DNA from: Neobacillus nitrireducens | GTDB lineage: Bacteria > Bacillota > Bacilli > Bacillales > Cytobacillaceae | DNA: 64,000 nt | Assembly (NCBI RefSeq): GCF_030915405.1 | Contig: NZ_CP133262.1 | Location: 2,170,001 to 2,234,000, forward strand | Reading direction: 5' to 3' | Part shown: positions 32,309 to 40,902 of the stretch, in pieces | How positions within the stretch are numbered: the stretch's first letter is position 1 | Layout of the letters: every line of letters starts with the position of its first letter | Translations under genes and position numbers: made by a program | Notes under the pieces: generated by a model | Databases searched by the model: none | What the model was told of the DNA's origin: nothing | Seen by the model: the letters and a program-made list of their open reading frames with translations, nothing else

Positions 32309-33106
32309 AGATAAGTAGGTTTCAATGAGCTCAATCGGGAAGCCTTTTCGATATAAAGCCTGCTTCATCTTTTGTTCGTATTCAAAGCCATTGTATTTAT
32401 TAAACTTTCGATGGGCCTTCTCAGCCTGAAATCGGATCGCTTCTATTTCCTCATCCGCTTCGTTATTTATCCAAGTTTCATTAACTGCAATATTTATGAT
32501 TTCAAAAGAATACCCTTTTCTAAGGAGCAAATTCTCAAGCTTTTGTTTTTGAATCTTTAGTGAGTCCTTTGCTTCCTTATCAAAAAACTTAACACTTATT
32601 TTTGTTGCCTTCTCGATTTGCTGCTCCAAAGGAAATTCTTTTAATGACTGATTGAGAATACCTTCAGCAATTCCTTTTTCCTTCAGCTCCATTTTGATTA
32701 CACTTGGACCTTTATCCGTGGTATTGGCTTGAGTTCGTACATAAGCTAAGGCGAACTCTTCGTCATTTATGTATTTCAGTGAAATTAATTTATGAAGAAT
32801 TTCAGTGATGACAGGTTCATCTATTTCTTTTGTCAAAAGATAATCCTTTATTTCCTTTTCCGATCTCATTCTTCTAGCCAAATAATGAATAGCCTTGTTG
32901 TATGCTTTGCGAATGTCGTCTTGATATTGAATTTCCACAAAAGAAAAATCATCAAGCTCCATTCCCTTTTTTAATTGAAATTTTATTAGCACATCACTGT
33001 CAACACTAAAGGCAAATTCCTCACCCTTACCCTTGCCGTAATCCATAAAGATATTGAAGCGGTCCGTATTTTTCTGCTGTGTGGTGATCTTTGTAATAAT
33101 AGCCAC
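32291..33106 (-). CDS. recX: Regulatory protein RecX
   Basis: RecX binds RecA filaments and limits their activity. The 271-residue protein has the helical RecX repeats: AIHYLARRMRSEKEIKDYL, HKLISLKYINDEEFALAYVR with TTDKGPSVIKMELKEKGI, and a third RKGYSFEIINIAV / KMKQALYRKGFPIELIETYL. This length fits long Bacillus RecX. GTG 33106 follows GAGGTGAATAAC; GTG 33115 overlaps that signal. Divergent from yfhF and convergent with the SDR gene. Confidence 0.93.
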   Translation of the reverse strand: MAIITKITTQQKNTDRFNIFMDYGKGKGEEFAFSVDSDVLIKFQLKKGMELDDFSFVEIQYQDDIRKAYNKAIHYLARRMRSEKEIKDYLLTKEIDEPVITEILHKLISLKYINDEEFALAYVRTQANTTDKGPSVIKMELKEKGIAEGILNQSLKEFPLEQQIEKATKISVKFFDKEAKDSLKIQKQKLENLLLRKGYSFEIINIAVNETWINNEADEEIEAIRFQAEKAHRKFNKYNGFEYEQKMKQALYRKGFPIELIETYLSESKKS

Positions 33107-33181
33107 GTTATTCACCTCAATAATACTTTACCATATTCCACTTTATATATTGTAAGATTAACGTGATAAGGAGGCGAAAAA

Positions 33182-34090
33182 ATGAAAATTACGATAGCTG
33201 GCGGAACAGGCTTTGTAGGCAAAGCTCTAACAGACCAATTGTTGAAAGACAATCATGAAGTAATGATTCTATCAAGACAAACCAAAGACACAAGTCCTGC
33301 CGATGGAATTCGATACGTTCCATGGCTTAATGATAGTTCAAGCTCTATTCAAGAACTCGAAGGTACTGATATTTTTATCAACCTGGCAGGCGAATCGATT
33401 AATAGTGGACGTTGGACAACACAAAGAAAAGAAGAGATCTTAAACAGCCGTTTAGCCTCTGTTCAAGCACTGTTAGGTATCATGAATAAATTAGACAGAA
33501 AACCACAAGCCCTCATTAATGCAAGCGCCATTGGGGTTTATGGAACATCTGAAGAAAAAACTTTCATTGAAAAAGATAACCATGGATTCGGCAATGATTT
33601 CTTATCTCAAACTGTAAGCCAATGGGAAAACGAGGCAAACAAGGCTGCCCAATTAGGGATACGTACGGTCTTATGCAGGTTTGGAATTATCCTGGATAAA
33701 CAGCAAGGAGCCTTGCCAAAAATAGCTTTCCCTTATCAATCATTTATTGGTGGTCCGATTGGTAATGGACATCAGTGGATGTCTTGGATTCATATCGAGG
33801 ATGTGATTCACGCGATATCTTTTATAATTGAAAATGAACAAATACAGGGACCCATCAATTTCACGGCACCGAACCCCGTAACAATGAGTGAATTTGGAAA
33901 AACATTGGCACAGGTATTACACCGGCCCTATTGGCTCCCCGTCCCAAGGTTTGCATTAAAACTACTCTTAGGTGAAATGAGCACATTAGTTGTGGAGGGT
34001 CAGAAAGTTTTACCAGAGATGCTTTTAGAAAATGGTTATCAATTTATGTATCCAGATTTAAAAATGGCTTTGAAAAATATATTTTCTTAA
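33182..34090 (+). CDS. yfhF: YfhF-like SDR39U1 epimerase-family protein (TIGR01777)
   Basis: A 302-residue extended SDR with N-terminal NAD(P) motif GGTGFVGKALT, LAGESI near 75, RWTTQRKEEILNSR, ASAIGVYG with the conserved Tyr, and SWIHIEDV near 200; a DUF1731-like C-terminal tail starts at about 250 (RPYWLPVPRFALKLLLGEM). AAGGAGG lies six bases before ATG 33182. Position next to recX matches B. subtilis yfhF. Substrate unknown. Confidence 0.9.
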   Translation: MKITIAGGTGFVGKALTDQLLKDNHEVMILSRQTKDTSPADGIRYVPWLNDSSSSIQELEGTDIFINLAGESINSGRWTTQRKEEILNSRLASVQALLGIMNKLDRKPQALINASAIGVYGTSEEKTFIEKDNHGFGNDFLSQTVSQWENEANKAAQLGIRTVLCRFGIILDKQQGALPKIAFPYQSFIGGPIGNGHQWMSWIHIEDVIHAISFIIENEQIQGPINFTAPNPVTMSEFGKTLAQVLHRPYWLPVPRFALKLLLGEMSTLVVEGQKVLPEMLLENGYQFMYPDLKMALKNIFS

Positions 34091-34200
34091 AAAAAGTATC
34101 ATTCCTTTCTCCAAAGGTAAAAATGGAAATAAGTACATAATGTGCTTTTATTTTTTACCACATAGCTTGATGACGATTAACGAAAAAAATGTTGAAAGGA

Positions 34201-34343
34201 ATGAGCAAAATGGCGGAAAAAAGAAAAAAGATAAGGATCGCGGCAAATACTCCCTAACGAGTATGCAGGAGGTCTCTTATCAAAGAGAATTTAAAATGGC
34301 AGACCGCGCAGGCGGATATCACGACAAGAAAACAAGACTTTAG
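34201..34343 (+). CDS. yfhE: YfhE-like small protein, apparently needing a -1 frameshift
   Basis: The C-terminal 35 residues (SLTSMQEVSYQREFKMADRA then GGYHD) match the YfhE family of small Bacillus proteins. The only good start signal, AAAGGA 9 bases from ATG 34210 (or ATG 34201 in the same frame), opens a frame MAEKRKK that stops after 15 codons. At 34224-34230 that frame contains A_AAA_AAG, the classic -1 slippery heptamer in correct phase; slipping there joins MAEKRKK to DKDRGKYSLTSMQ. The frame can also be opened from ATG 34170, which has no visible Shine-Dalgarno. A missing A in a homopolymer run would look the same. Confidence 0.6.
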
Positions 34344-34346
34344 AAA

Positions 34347-34372
34347 GAAAAGCGCAAGCGCCTTGCTGAAGT
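34347..34372 (+). repeat. Fragment related to the dispersed GAAAAGCGCAAGCGCC element
   Basis: GAAAAGCGCAAGCGCCTTG resembles one terminus of the repeat seen in the 23S-5S spacer (there GAAAAGCGGAAGCG). The other terminus is absent, so this is a solo end. The rest of the spacer to yfhD shows no gene. Confidence 0.45.
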
Positions 34373-34464
34373 TTTTTCCATTCATGGTTAGCTTCCTAAT
34401 TGTAAATGATAGTAAAGGGAGCAATCCAGCTCCTCTAAGTTAACCATGGAAGGGGTTTTTAGAA

Positions 34465-34647
34465 ATGGGACGTATGCATAATAGTGGAACTGGTAATAGT
34501 AACAAAAGTTCACTTCCACAAACACCTAAGAACCTAAAAACGGATGGAAAAGACGTAGAATACTCGGCAGAATTTGCGGATCATGCTGACTTAGAGGCAC
34601 TTGCTCGTGCCAACGCTGCAAATCAACGTGTAAAAACAAGAAAATAA
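34465..34647 (+). CDS. yfhD: YfhD-like small protein
   Basis: A 60-residue polar protein beginning MGRMHNSGTGNSNKSSLPQ and ending with VEYSAEFADHADLEALARA and NAANQR. Length, composition and position beside yfhE fit B. subtilis YfhD. Function unknown; the composition resembles minor spore proteins. GGAAGGGG lies upstream of ATG 34465. No membrane segment. Confidence 0.85.
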   Translation: MGRMHNSGTGNSNKSSLPQTPKNLKTDGKDVEYSAEFADHADLEALARANAANQRVKTRK

Positions 34648-34661
34648 TTTAAGCAAAAAAG

Positions 34662-34687
34662 AAGAAGCAGGATCTCCTGCTTCTTTT
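34662..34687 (+). terminator. Terminator after yfhD
   Basis: AAGAAGCAGGA and TCCTGCTTCTT form an 11-bp inverted repeat with a very short loop, then TT and AT-rich sequence. Confidence 0.75.
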
Positions 34688-34717
34688 AATATAATAAAGG
34701 GGGAAAACTAAAATTAG

Positions 34718-34753
34718 CGAGTTCAAAGAGAGGCATTATAATTGTTGAACTCG
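34718..34753. repeat. 9-bp inverted repeat in the yfhD-glycosyltransferase spacer
   Basis: CGAGTTCAA at 34718-34726 and TTGAACTCG at 34745-34753, with 18 bases between. No T run, so not an obvious terminator; could be an operator. No gene lies in 34648-35064. Confidence 0.4.
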
Positions 34754-34971
34754 TTTAAAAACAAACCTGTTAAGCGAAAATATGTGAATTGCTTCACTAT
34801 ATTCTCTACTTTTTTAATATACTCTACTCATTATAAATTGCCAATGACTTTCACAGTTTTTTAACATATTAATGTTAGAAATTTGAATAGAATGTGAACT
34901 AAACAAGTTGATCGTATTAGTAATGCAATAATCCTACCAAGAACAAATAGTTGATAAAACATGTGAGGTAT

Positions 34972-35043
34972 TGTGGGTAATGTGTATAAGTCTGTGGAAG
35001 GCTTATATTATAGGAATTTAGATGTGGATAAAAAGGTGGATAA
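34972..35043. promoter_or_regulatory. Cluster of DnaA-box-like 9-mers
   Basis: Four co-oriented 9-mers in 72 bp: TGTGGGTAA (34972-34980), TGTGTATAA (34981-34989), TGTGGATAA (35023-35031), GGTGGATAA (35035-35043). The third is the exact complement of the consensus DnaA box TTATCCACA; each of the others differs at one position. The flanks are AT-rich. There is no dnaA or dnaN nearby, so this is not the usual oriC. Confidence 0.55.
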
Positions 35044-35064
35044 CTAAGTGAACAGTACTTCTAA

Positions 35065-35754
35065 TCAATTGGGGCTATTTTTTGAAACTAGAGGTTTGTA
35101 ATCATCTGTATAGGTGATTGTTTCTCCCCATTCCATAAGATCATTATCGGCAATCTTCCAGGTATGGTTTTCGGCATCATTCCTAATAACCGCGAAATGA
35201 TAGCGATCCGTTGAATAGACAGAAAACCCCTTTTCTTTACATTCTTTAATGAAAAAATAATCCTCTGCCCGATTGACTTTTTCAAATTGAACCTGTTGAA
35301 ATACCTCTTTTCTAAACATTAATGTTGCTCCAGCAACGGTGTCAGTGACTGCATTCTCATTACCTGAAACATGGATCAAGGCCTTCTTATTTTTAAAATA
35401 AATATAAACTGAGCTTTTTCCGATAATAGAAATATCTTTATTATTAAAGGCACCCATCGAACTTTTAATGTAGTCAGAGCCGTAATAGTCGTCATCATCA
35501 AATTTTGCAATAATATCATAATTTGATTTCATTATCCCAAAATTTAAGCAGTCGCCTAAGGCTGCTCTTTCATGTAGTTGATAAATCTGGACATTACGAT
35601 ATTTTTTTGCCTTTTTAATCCATCGATCAATATCCATGGAATCCTTATTTAGGATGATGATAAGCTCCTTATCCTTCCAGGATTGCCGTTTATAATTTCT
35701 GAAAACATTATTGATATTTTCCTCTCTTATGGTACAAGTAATAATGGAAACCAC
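35065..35754 (-). CDS. Family 2 glycosyltransferase
   Basis: A 229-residue GT-A fold enzyme: VSIITCTIREENINNVFRNY at the start, and the metal/nucleotide motif AKFDDDDYYGSDYI near 90. The expected acceptor region is around VNRAEDYFFIKECKEKG. It lacks membrane helices. GTG 35754 follows GGAGTGAGC. It lies 36 bp after the LamG-glycosyltransferase gene, with no terminator seen between, so the two probably work together on a surface or spore glycan. Donor and acceptor are unknown. Confidence 0.85.
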   Translation of the reverse strand: MVSIITCTIREENINNVFRNYKRQSWKDKELIIILNKDSMDIDRWIKKAKKYRNVQIYQLHERAALGDCLNFGIMKSNYDIIAKFDDDDYYGSDYIKSSMGAFNNKDISIIGKSSVYIYFKNKKALIHVSGNENAVTDTVAGATLMFRKEVFQQVQFEKVNRAEDYFFIKECKEKGFSVYSTDRYHFAVIRNDAENHTWKIADNDLMEWGETITYTDDYKPLVSKNSPN

Positions 35755-35790
35755 ACGCTCACTCCTTCAACTAGCTAGGGGATTTTTTGA

Positions 35791-37638
35791 TTAAGAGTTC
35801 ATGACCTTTTCCAAAAGGTAAGTTAAATTTGTAAAGTTTTTCATTCCCTTGATAGAATTAATATCCACTTGAAGCTCCTTTCTATCGACTGAGCTAAAGC
35901 CAGCAGCCCCCAAGATATTTATGTGGCGGATGTCGACTTGTAGTATAAGGATGATTGTTTCAAGAATATGAATGAATTTTTCTTGGAATTTTTGAAACCG
36001 CTCAGGATCGGATTGAAGGAGCAGTTTATACTCCCCTAATACCTTATTCATCGTTAATAAATCTGCAAGTCCGCAAATTTCTAATCCAAGAATAAGAATA
36101 TCGATCTCATGATGCTTTTTAATAAAAAGTCCTAAGTTGTTAATCGCCTCTTCCCATTTACTTTCACCTACAGGATGTTCTTGATGGTACGTTTTCAAAT
36201 CTTCTCTAATAATAAAGTTAGCACCCATTTTATATAAACGATATCCTAATTCCCAATCTTCATATCCGTACTGGACAAAATCTTCATCCAATAACCCTGC
36301 CTGAATAATCAGCTCTTTACGAATGGAAACATTCCCTGTAAGAAATGCCATCCAAGGAAATTCAAAACCTTCTAAGTCAGCAGCAAAGTTGCGTGTTATT
36401 GATTGGAACCAAGGGTAGGCTTTAACACCTAAATCCTTGAAAACCTGCTTTTCAATATCACTTTTTTTTAACAACGGGTACGGCTCTTTACATGGGTACT
36501 TTAAGTTTTTTAACCTTGAATAAATCTCTTTATTTCTTTTGGTTAATGACGTAATTTGGTTGATATTCTCTTTGGTGAATTCAGGAAAGATACTAGAGTA
36601 AATAACTTTTGAATGCATTGCTCCTGATAAAATTAGATTAGTTTTTGACTGGTGGAGCCTATAATGGTTTTCAACAAACTCAGGTTCTGTTATCATTTCA
36701 GCATCAAGAAAGATCAAAAGGCTCCCTCTTGCTGAACGAATACCTAAATTTCGAACCTTCGCTCTTCCTAGATTCTTTTTACTACGAATATACTTAAAAT
36801 GGTATGGAGGAGTGTATCCACGTAGTTTTTCTTCCGTTTGGTCTGTTGAAGCATCATCAATAAAGATTACTTCCATTTTTGAAAGATTGAAGGTCTGCTG
36901 TTCTAGTGAAAAGAGAGTAAAAAGATTTAGTGGATATTTATTTAGAGAAGGAATAATAATACTGACTTCAATACCGTGGTTATTCTTTTCTTGGATGTTT
37001 TTATTTTGACTCTCCTTCGGGCTTGGGTCCGTTTTATTTTGGGAGTTTTTGTTTGGTGTATTTGTCCTTTGTGTATCAAGTTCATTAACAGGTGGGACCG
37101 GACAAATACCGTATAGTCCTGCTTCGCTTCCAGTAAGCTTTTTATTCAAATAGTCATTAAGATTATGTTCTGTTCTGCAATGATCCCAAAGTACAATCTC
37201 TTTGATATCTCCATTAAAGAATAGACCAGGCTGCCCACCTATCAGCCCAGCAGGGTAGACAAGAGTTTGAGGACTTTGTTCACCTTTTTTAACAAACTTA
37301 CCATTGACGTATAGCTGCGGCTCTCGATTATCATAGACCACAGCAATATGAACGAGGTCATTAATTCTTCCTTCATAAACTAACACTGCGTAGATATCTT
37401 CCGAAGTATGTTCATAGACCGTTATGCCATTTAGTCCAACAGAAACACTAATCCCCGCATCATTTTCAGATAGCCCTTGTCCTGGCCCAATGATATAGTT
37501 TTTACCATTTACCCCTGCTGGCTTCTCGCGTGTTTGCTTATCGATGCGATGAACACTCTCAGGTAATACCCAAAATTCATAGGTGAATGTGTTTTTTAGA
37601 TTTGTTAATAAACGTCCATTTAAGTTATTCCCTAACAT
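35791..37638 (-). CDS. LamG-like domain fused to family 2 glycosyltransferase
   Basis: A 615-residue cytosolic protein without signal peptide. Residues 10-175 look like a concanavalin/LamG-type beta sandwich (FTYEFWVLPES, VHIAVVYDNREPQLYVNGKF, GDIKEIVLWDHCRTE). A charged Asn/Lys/Gln linker (about 190-222) leads to a GT-A domain (VSIIIPSLNKYPLNLFTLFS, IDDASTDQTEE, LIFLDAEM) with a galactosyltransferase-like C-terminal motif GYEDWELGYRLYKMG. The final 100 residues are helical. ATG 37638 has GAGGTG five bases upstream. Probably modifies a surface polysaccharide or glycoprotein; target unknown. Confidence 0.85.
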   Translation of the reverse strand: MLGNNLNGRLLTNLKNTFTYEFWVLPESVHRIDKQTREKPAGVNGKNYIIGPGQGLSENDAGISVSVGLNGITVYEHTSEDIYAVLVYEGRINDLVHIAVVYDNREPQLYVNGKFVKKGEQSPQTLVYPAGLIGGQPGLFFNGDIKEIVLWDHCRTEHNLNDYLNKKLTGSEAGLYGICPVPPVNELDTQRTNTPNKNSQNKTDPSPKESQNKNIQEKNNHGIEVSIIIPSLNKYPLNLFTLFSLEQQTFNLSKMEVIFIDDASTDQTEEKLRGYTPPYHFKYIRSKKNLGRAKVRNLGIRSARGSLLIFLDAEMITEPEFVENHYRLHQSKTNLILSGAMHSKVIYSSIFPEFTKENINQITSLTKRNKEIYSRLKNLKYPCKEPYPLLKKSDIEKQVFKDLGVKAYPWFQSITRNFAADLEGFEFPWMAFLTGNVSIRKELIIQAGLLDEDFVQYGYEDWELGYRLYKMGANFIIREDLKTYHQEHPVGESKWEEAINNLGLFIKKHHEIDILILGLEICGLADLLTMNKVLGEYKLLLQSDPERFQKFQEKFIHILETIILILQVDIRHINILGAAGFSSVDRKELQVDINSIKGMKNFTNLTYLLEKVMNS

Positions 37639-37784
37639 GACGCACCTCTTCAATTTACTTTTTATGAATAACTAGTCCATTTGGTCGAGCTTTTACACAA
37701 TATGAATACCATTTGATTTTGACTAGACTTCTCCCCAGATTTAAAATGATTTGTTCACTTTTTTTGAAGAAATGACATGCAAAC

Positions 37785-37811
37785 AAAAAAAAGAGCGCCT
37801 TTCGGCTTCTC
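37785..37811 (-). terminator. Terminator after hom
   Basis: Minus strand GAGAAGCC, loop GAAA, GGCGCTC (one bulge), followed by eight T. Confidence 0.75.
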
Positions 37812-37848
37812 CTTTTCCAGGAATAACTGCTATTATGGTGATATTAAA

Positions 37849-39087
37849 CTAGAGGGCTGCTAGTGTTATTTCTTCATATTTCCTTTCTATTTTATAGCCA
37901 TCTATTATTTGAAAGTAGTACGCTTCCTCCTGCTGATTCATTACCTTTTCAACTTCTTCCCTAGCTGCCTTAATAATCGCGATCTCGTCGGTAGCTTGAG
38001 CCACCCATGTGATTAAAGGGTTTTTATTATTCTTAGGTAGACCTTTAATTAACCATAATTCTTTTACCTGTCCTATTTCCTCTCCATAATTTCCTGCTGT
38101 TGTTTTTGTAAAATTCTTATTTGACGGTTGATGTTGACAGACATAGACTAAATCCTCGATAACTGCACTTGCCGTTGGAAACATTCCCGCTCCAGGTCCT
38201 TGTAACGTAATGCTGCCTACAATATCGGATTGAACATTCACAGCATTTTCTACCCCTTCAATATGATAAAAAGGATGTGTTTTCCCAACTAGGACTGGTT
38301 TAACCGTTGCACGTATTTGATTACCTGCTTTAGTAATACTCGCGACATGTTTAAACCTTAAACCAAATTTTTCAGCGGCATCAATTAAATTACTTGTAAT
38401 CGTTGTAATCCCTTCACGTTCAACATCCTGCCAATTTGGCTCTTCTCCAAAAGCAATTCTGCTGAGAATCATTGTTTTAAAAAAGGCATCAAAGCCCTCC
38501 ACATCATTGGTTGGGTCTGCTTCAGCATACCCTTTCTTTTGCGCTAAACTTAGGGCATCAGCAAATGACTGCTTTCTCTTGCGCATTTCTGTTAGGATAA
38601 AATTCGATGTCCCATTTAGTATTCCTTGTATGAGAGAAACGCGGTTAACATTTAATAACTGCCTTAAGGTTTGAATAACAGGGATTCCACCCGCAACAGT
38701 CGCTTCATAACCTACTGAAACGTTATGACTGTCTGCTAACTCAAGTAGCTCTTTACCATGGTGAGCAAACATCTCTTTATTTGCTGTGATAATGTGGCAG
38801 CCTCTTTGAATCGCTTGTTTTAAAAATGTATAGGGTGGTTCCTTGTCGACGATTGCCTCGATCACAACATCCAACTGGGGGAGGTGTAAAATTTCATTGA
38901 AATCTGAAGTAATTAGAACCTCTTCATCAATATTTCTCTTTTTCTGCTTATTTCTAATTAGAACAGCAGCAACTTCAACCTTACTCCCTAACACTCTCTC
39001 GAGCTCTTCCCCATGTGATTGAATCGTTTGATAAACCCCTTCCCCGACTGTTCCAAAACCTAGAATTGCCACTTTAATTACAGACAT
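37849..39087 (-). CDS. hom: Homoserine dehydrogenase
   Basis: Reduces aspartate semialdehyde to homoserine for methionine and threonine. The 412 residues have the NAD(P) motif GFGTVGEGVY, TANKEMFAHHG, the signature GILNGTSNFIL and the catalytic region YAEADPTNDVEGFDA. The C-terminal part is shorter than in typical 430-residue Bacillus Hom and I see no clear ACT domain, so feedback by threonine may be absent. ATG 39087 follows AGGGTGG. The SAM riboswitch upstream indicates a methionine-pathway role; no thrBC follow. Confidence 0.93.
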   Translation of the reverse strand: MSVIKVAILGFGTVGEGVYQTIQSHGEELERVLGSKVEVAAVLIRNKQKKRNIDEEVLITSDFNEILHLPQLDVVIEAIVDKEPPYTFLKQAIQRGCHIITANKEMFAHHGKELLELADSHNVSVGYEATVAGGIPVIQTLRQLLNVNRVSLIQGILNGTSNFILTEMRKRKQSFADALSLAQKKGYAEADPTNDVEGFDAFFKTMILSRIAFGEEPNWQDVEREGITTITSNLIDAAEKFGLRFKHVASITKAGNQIRATVKPVLVGKTHPFYHIEGVENAVNVQSDIVGSITLQGPGAGMFPTASAVIEDLVYVCQHQPSNKNFTKTTAGNYGEEIGQVKELWLIKGLPKNNKNPLITWVAQATDEIAIIKAAREEVEKVMNQQEEAYYFQIIDGYKIERKYEEITLAAL

Positions 39088-39155
39088 GTTGATATCCACC
39101 CTTCAATTAAATTAGACACGACCAATAGTTATTTATTTTAATATCATATAAATAG

Positions 39156-39182
39156 GAAAAACCCTCTTCATAAGAAGAGGGT
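39156..39182 (-). terminator. Riboswitch expression-platform terminator upstream of hom
   Basis: Minus strand ACCCTCTTC, loop TTAT, GAAGAGGGT then five T, between the SAM aptamer and hom. Its left arm would compete with antiterminator pairing when SAM is low. Confidence 0.88.
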
Positions 39183-39190
39183 AGATTTCC

Positions 39191-39304
39191 TCCTCTTATC
39201 TATCAGGTTAAAAATAACCTGCAGGAATTAGCACCTTTTCAAGAAATATCTTGATGGTTGCCGGGCTTCATAGGGCCTAGTCCCTCCGCCGCTCTGGATA
39301 AGAG
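39191..39304 (-). promoter_or_regulatory. SAM-I (S-box) riboswitch aptamer
   Basis: Minus strand shows the S-box core in order: CTCTTATCCAGAG, GGCGGAGGGACTAGGCCC, ATGAAGCCCGGCAACC, a variable helix, AAGGTGCTAATTCC, and the closing strand GATAAGAGGA that pairs with the first. Binding of S-adenosylmethionine would favour the downstream terminator and switch hom off. Together with the terminator it fills most of the 370-bp spacer between hom and argH. Confidence 0.95.
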
Positions 39305-39418
39305 TTTTATTTAATTTTTCATTAAATTTCCAAGTTATAAAGAGTATTTTAGTTGAAACTAAAGTCATTGTCAATATTATTTGAAATTTCTTTTTATTAT
39401 TACGGATTTATCAAACTC

Positions 39419-39447
39419 AAAAAATAAACCCACCAAATGGCGGGCTT
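39419..39447 (-). terminator. Terminator after argH
   Basis: Minus strand AAGCCCGCC, loop ATTT, GGTGGGTTT (with G-T pairs), then ATTTTTT. It ends the arginine cluster. Confidence 0.82.
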
Positions 39448-39460
39448 GGTAAATTCATAA

Positions 39461-40837
39461 TTATCGCTGTAGTTTTCCCTCAGCTAGCTTAATTTGCTTT
39501 TCGACTTGCGCTGGCGCTGTTCCCCCAAAGCTATTTCGAACACCCACAACATGTTCTGGAGCCAATACTACATATATATCTTCCTCAAATAGTGGACTAA
39601 AGCCTTGATATTCTTCAAAACTTAAATCTAGTAAAAATTTATTCGACTGGATCGCATATAAAACTATTTTCCCAATAACTTCATGAGCATCACGGAATGG
39701 CAAACCTTTTCTCACCAAGTAATCAGCAATATCTGTGGCATTAGAAAAGTCATTATTAATCGCCTTACGCATTACGTCTTTATTCACTGTCATTGTCTCA
39801 ATCATTGGAGCTAGTAGCATTAATGATCCTTCAAGTGTTTCAACCGTATCAAACATGCCTTCCTTGTCCTCTTGTAGGTCCTTGTTATAAGCGAGCGGCA
39901 ATCCCTTCATGACTGTTAGCAAACCAATTAAATTACCATAGGTCCGTCCTGTTTTTCCACGCAGCAACTCTGGTACATCGGGATTTTTCTTTTGCGGCAT
40001 TATACTTGAACCCGTACAAAACGAATCGTCCAACTCTATGAACTGAAACTCCTGGCTAGACCAAATGACCAGCTCTTCAGATAATCTGGAAATATGGGTC
40101 ATGATAATTGAACCGATTGATAAAAATTCAAGAATAAAGTCACGATCACTAACTGCATCCATACTATTAGGATAAACCGTTTCAAAGCCCAAAAGTTCAG
40201 CGACACGTTCACGATTGATTGGAAAAGTAGTTCCTGCCAATGCACCAGAACCAAGCGGAAGCCAATTGATACGCTTCAAACTATCCATCAATCTTTCCTT
40301 ATCACGCTCAAACATCCAAAAGTAAGCCATTAAATGATGAGCAAAGGATACAGGCTGAGCGCGCTGCAAATGCGTATACCCTGGAATTAACGTTTGGATA
40401 TTCTCCTTCGCTTGCTCTATTAATGCCTGCTGGACATCTTCTACTAATTTAATAAGCTCTGTCGTTTTTGTTCTTAAATACAGATGCATATCGGTGGCTA
40501 CCTGATCATTACGGCTTCGCCCGGTATGGAGCTTACCACCCACGGGACCAATCTTTTCAATTAATAACTTTTCAATATTCATATGAATATCTTCATCTTC
40601 AACTAGGAACTCAGCCGTGTGGTCGTCAACCATTTTCTTAATAGAAAGTAGTCCGTCCTTAATTTTATTAGCATCCTCCATTGGAATAATACCGCACTCA
40701 CCAAGCATTTGCACATGGGCAAGACTTCCGGCGATGTCTTCCTTAGCCAATTTTTGGTCAAAAGAAATTGATGCTGTAAATTTCTCAACTAGTTTATTGG
40801 TTTCTTTTGTAAAACGGCCGCCCCATAACTTCGACAT
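39461..40837 (-). CDS. argH: Argininosuccinate lyase
   Basis: Cleaves argininosuccinate to arginine and fumarate, the last step of the pathway. The 458 residues fit the family; the fumarase/aspartase signature [12 protein letters not shown] is near 275, with [15 protein letters not shown] near 105 and the catalytic His in [17 protein letters not shown] lies seven bases before ATG 40837. It is 65 bp downstream of argG, with a hairpin between them. Confidence 0.97.
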   Translation of the reverse strand: MSKLWGGRFTKETNKLVEKFTASISFDQKLAKEDIAGSLAHVQMLGECGIIPMEDANKIKDGLLSIKKMVDDHTAEFLVEDEDIHMNIEKLLIEKIGPVGGKLHTGRSRNDQVATDMHLYLRTKTTELIKLVEDVQQALIEQAKENIQTLIPGYTHLQRAQPVSFAHHLMAYFWMFERDKERLMDSLKRINWLPLGSGALAGTTFPINRERVAELLGFETVYPNSMDAVSDRDFILEFLSIGSIIMTHISRLSEELVIWSSQEFQFIELDDSFCTGSSIMPQKKNPDVPELLRGKTGRTYGNLIGLLTVMKGLPLAYNKDLQEDKEGMFDTVETLEGSLMLLAPMIETMTVNKDVMRKAINNDFSNATDIADYLVRKGLPFRDAHEVIGKIVLYAIQSNKFLLDLSFEEYQGFSPLFEEDIYVVLAPEHVVGVRNSFGGTAPAQVEKQIKLAEGKLQR

Positions 40838-40870
40838 GTAATTTCCTCCTTAGCCTTAGCCTAACAAGAC

Positions 40871-40892
40871 AGCCCTCGAAAAGGATTCGAGG
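40871..40892 (-). promoter_or_regulatory. Intercistronic hairpin between argG and argH
   Basis: Minus strand GCCCTCGA, loop of seven, CGAGGGC. Only weak T content follows, so it may be an RNA stability or partial-termination element rather than a full terminator. Confidence 0.5.
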
Positions 40893-40902
40893 GCAATCCG
40901 AC

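Noticed and set aside
34718..34753. Terminator reading of the CGAGTTCAA inverted repeat
   Set aside because: Loop is long and no T run follows on either strand.
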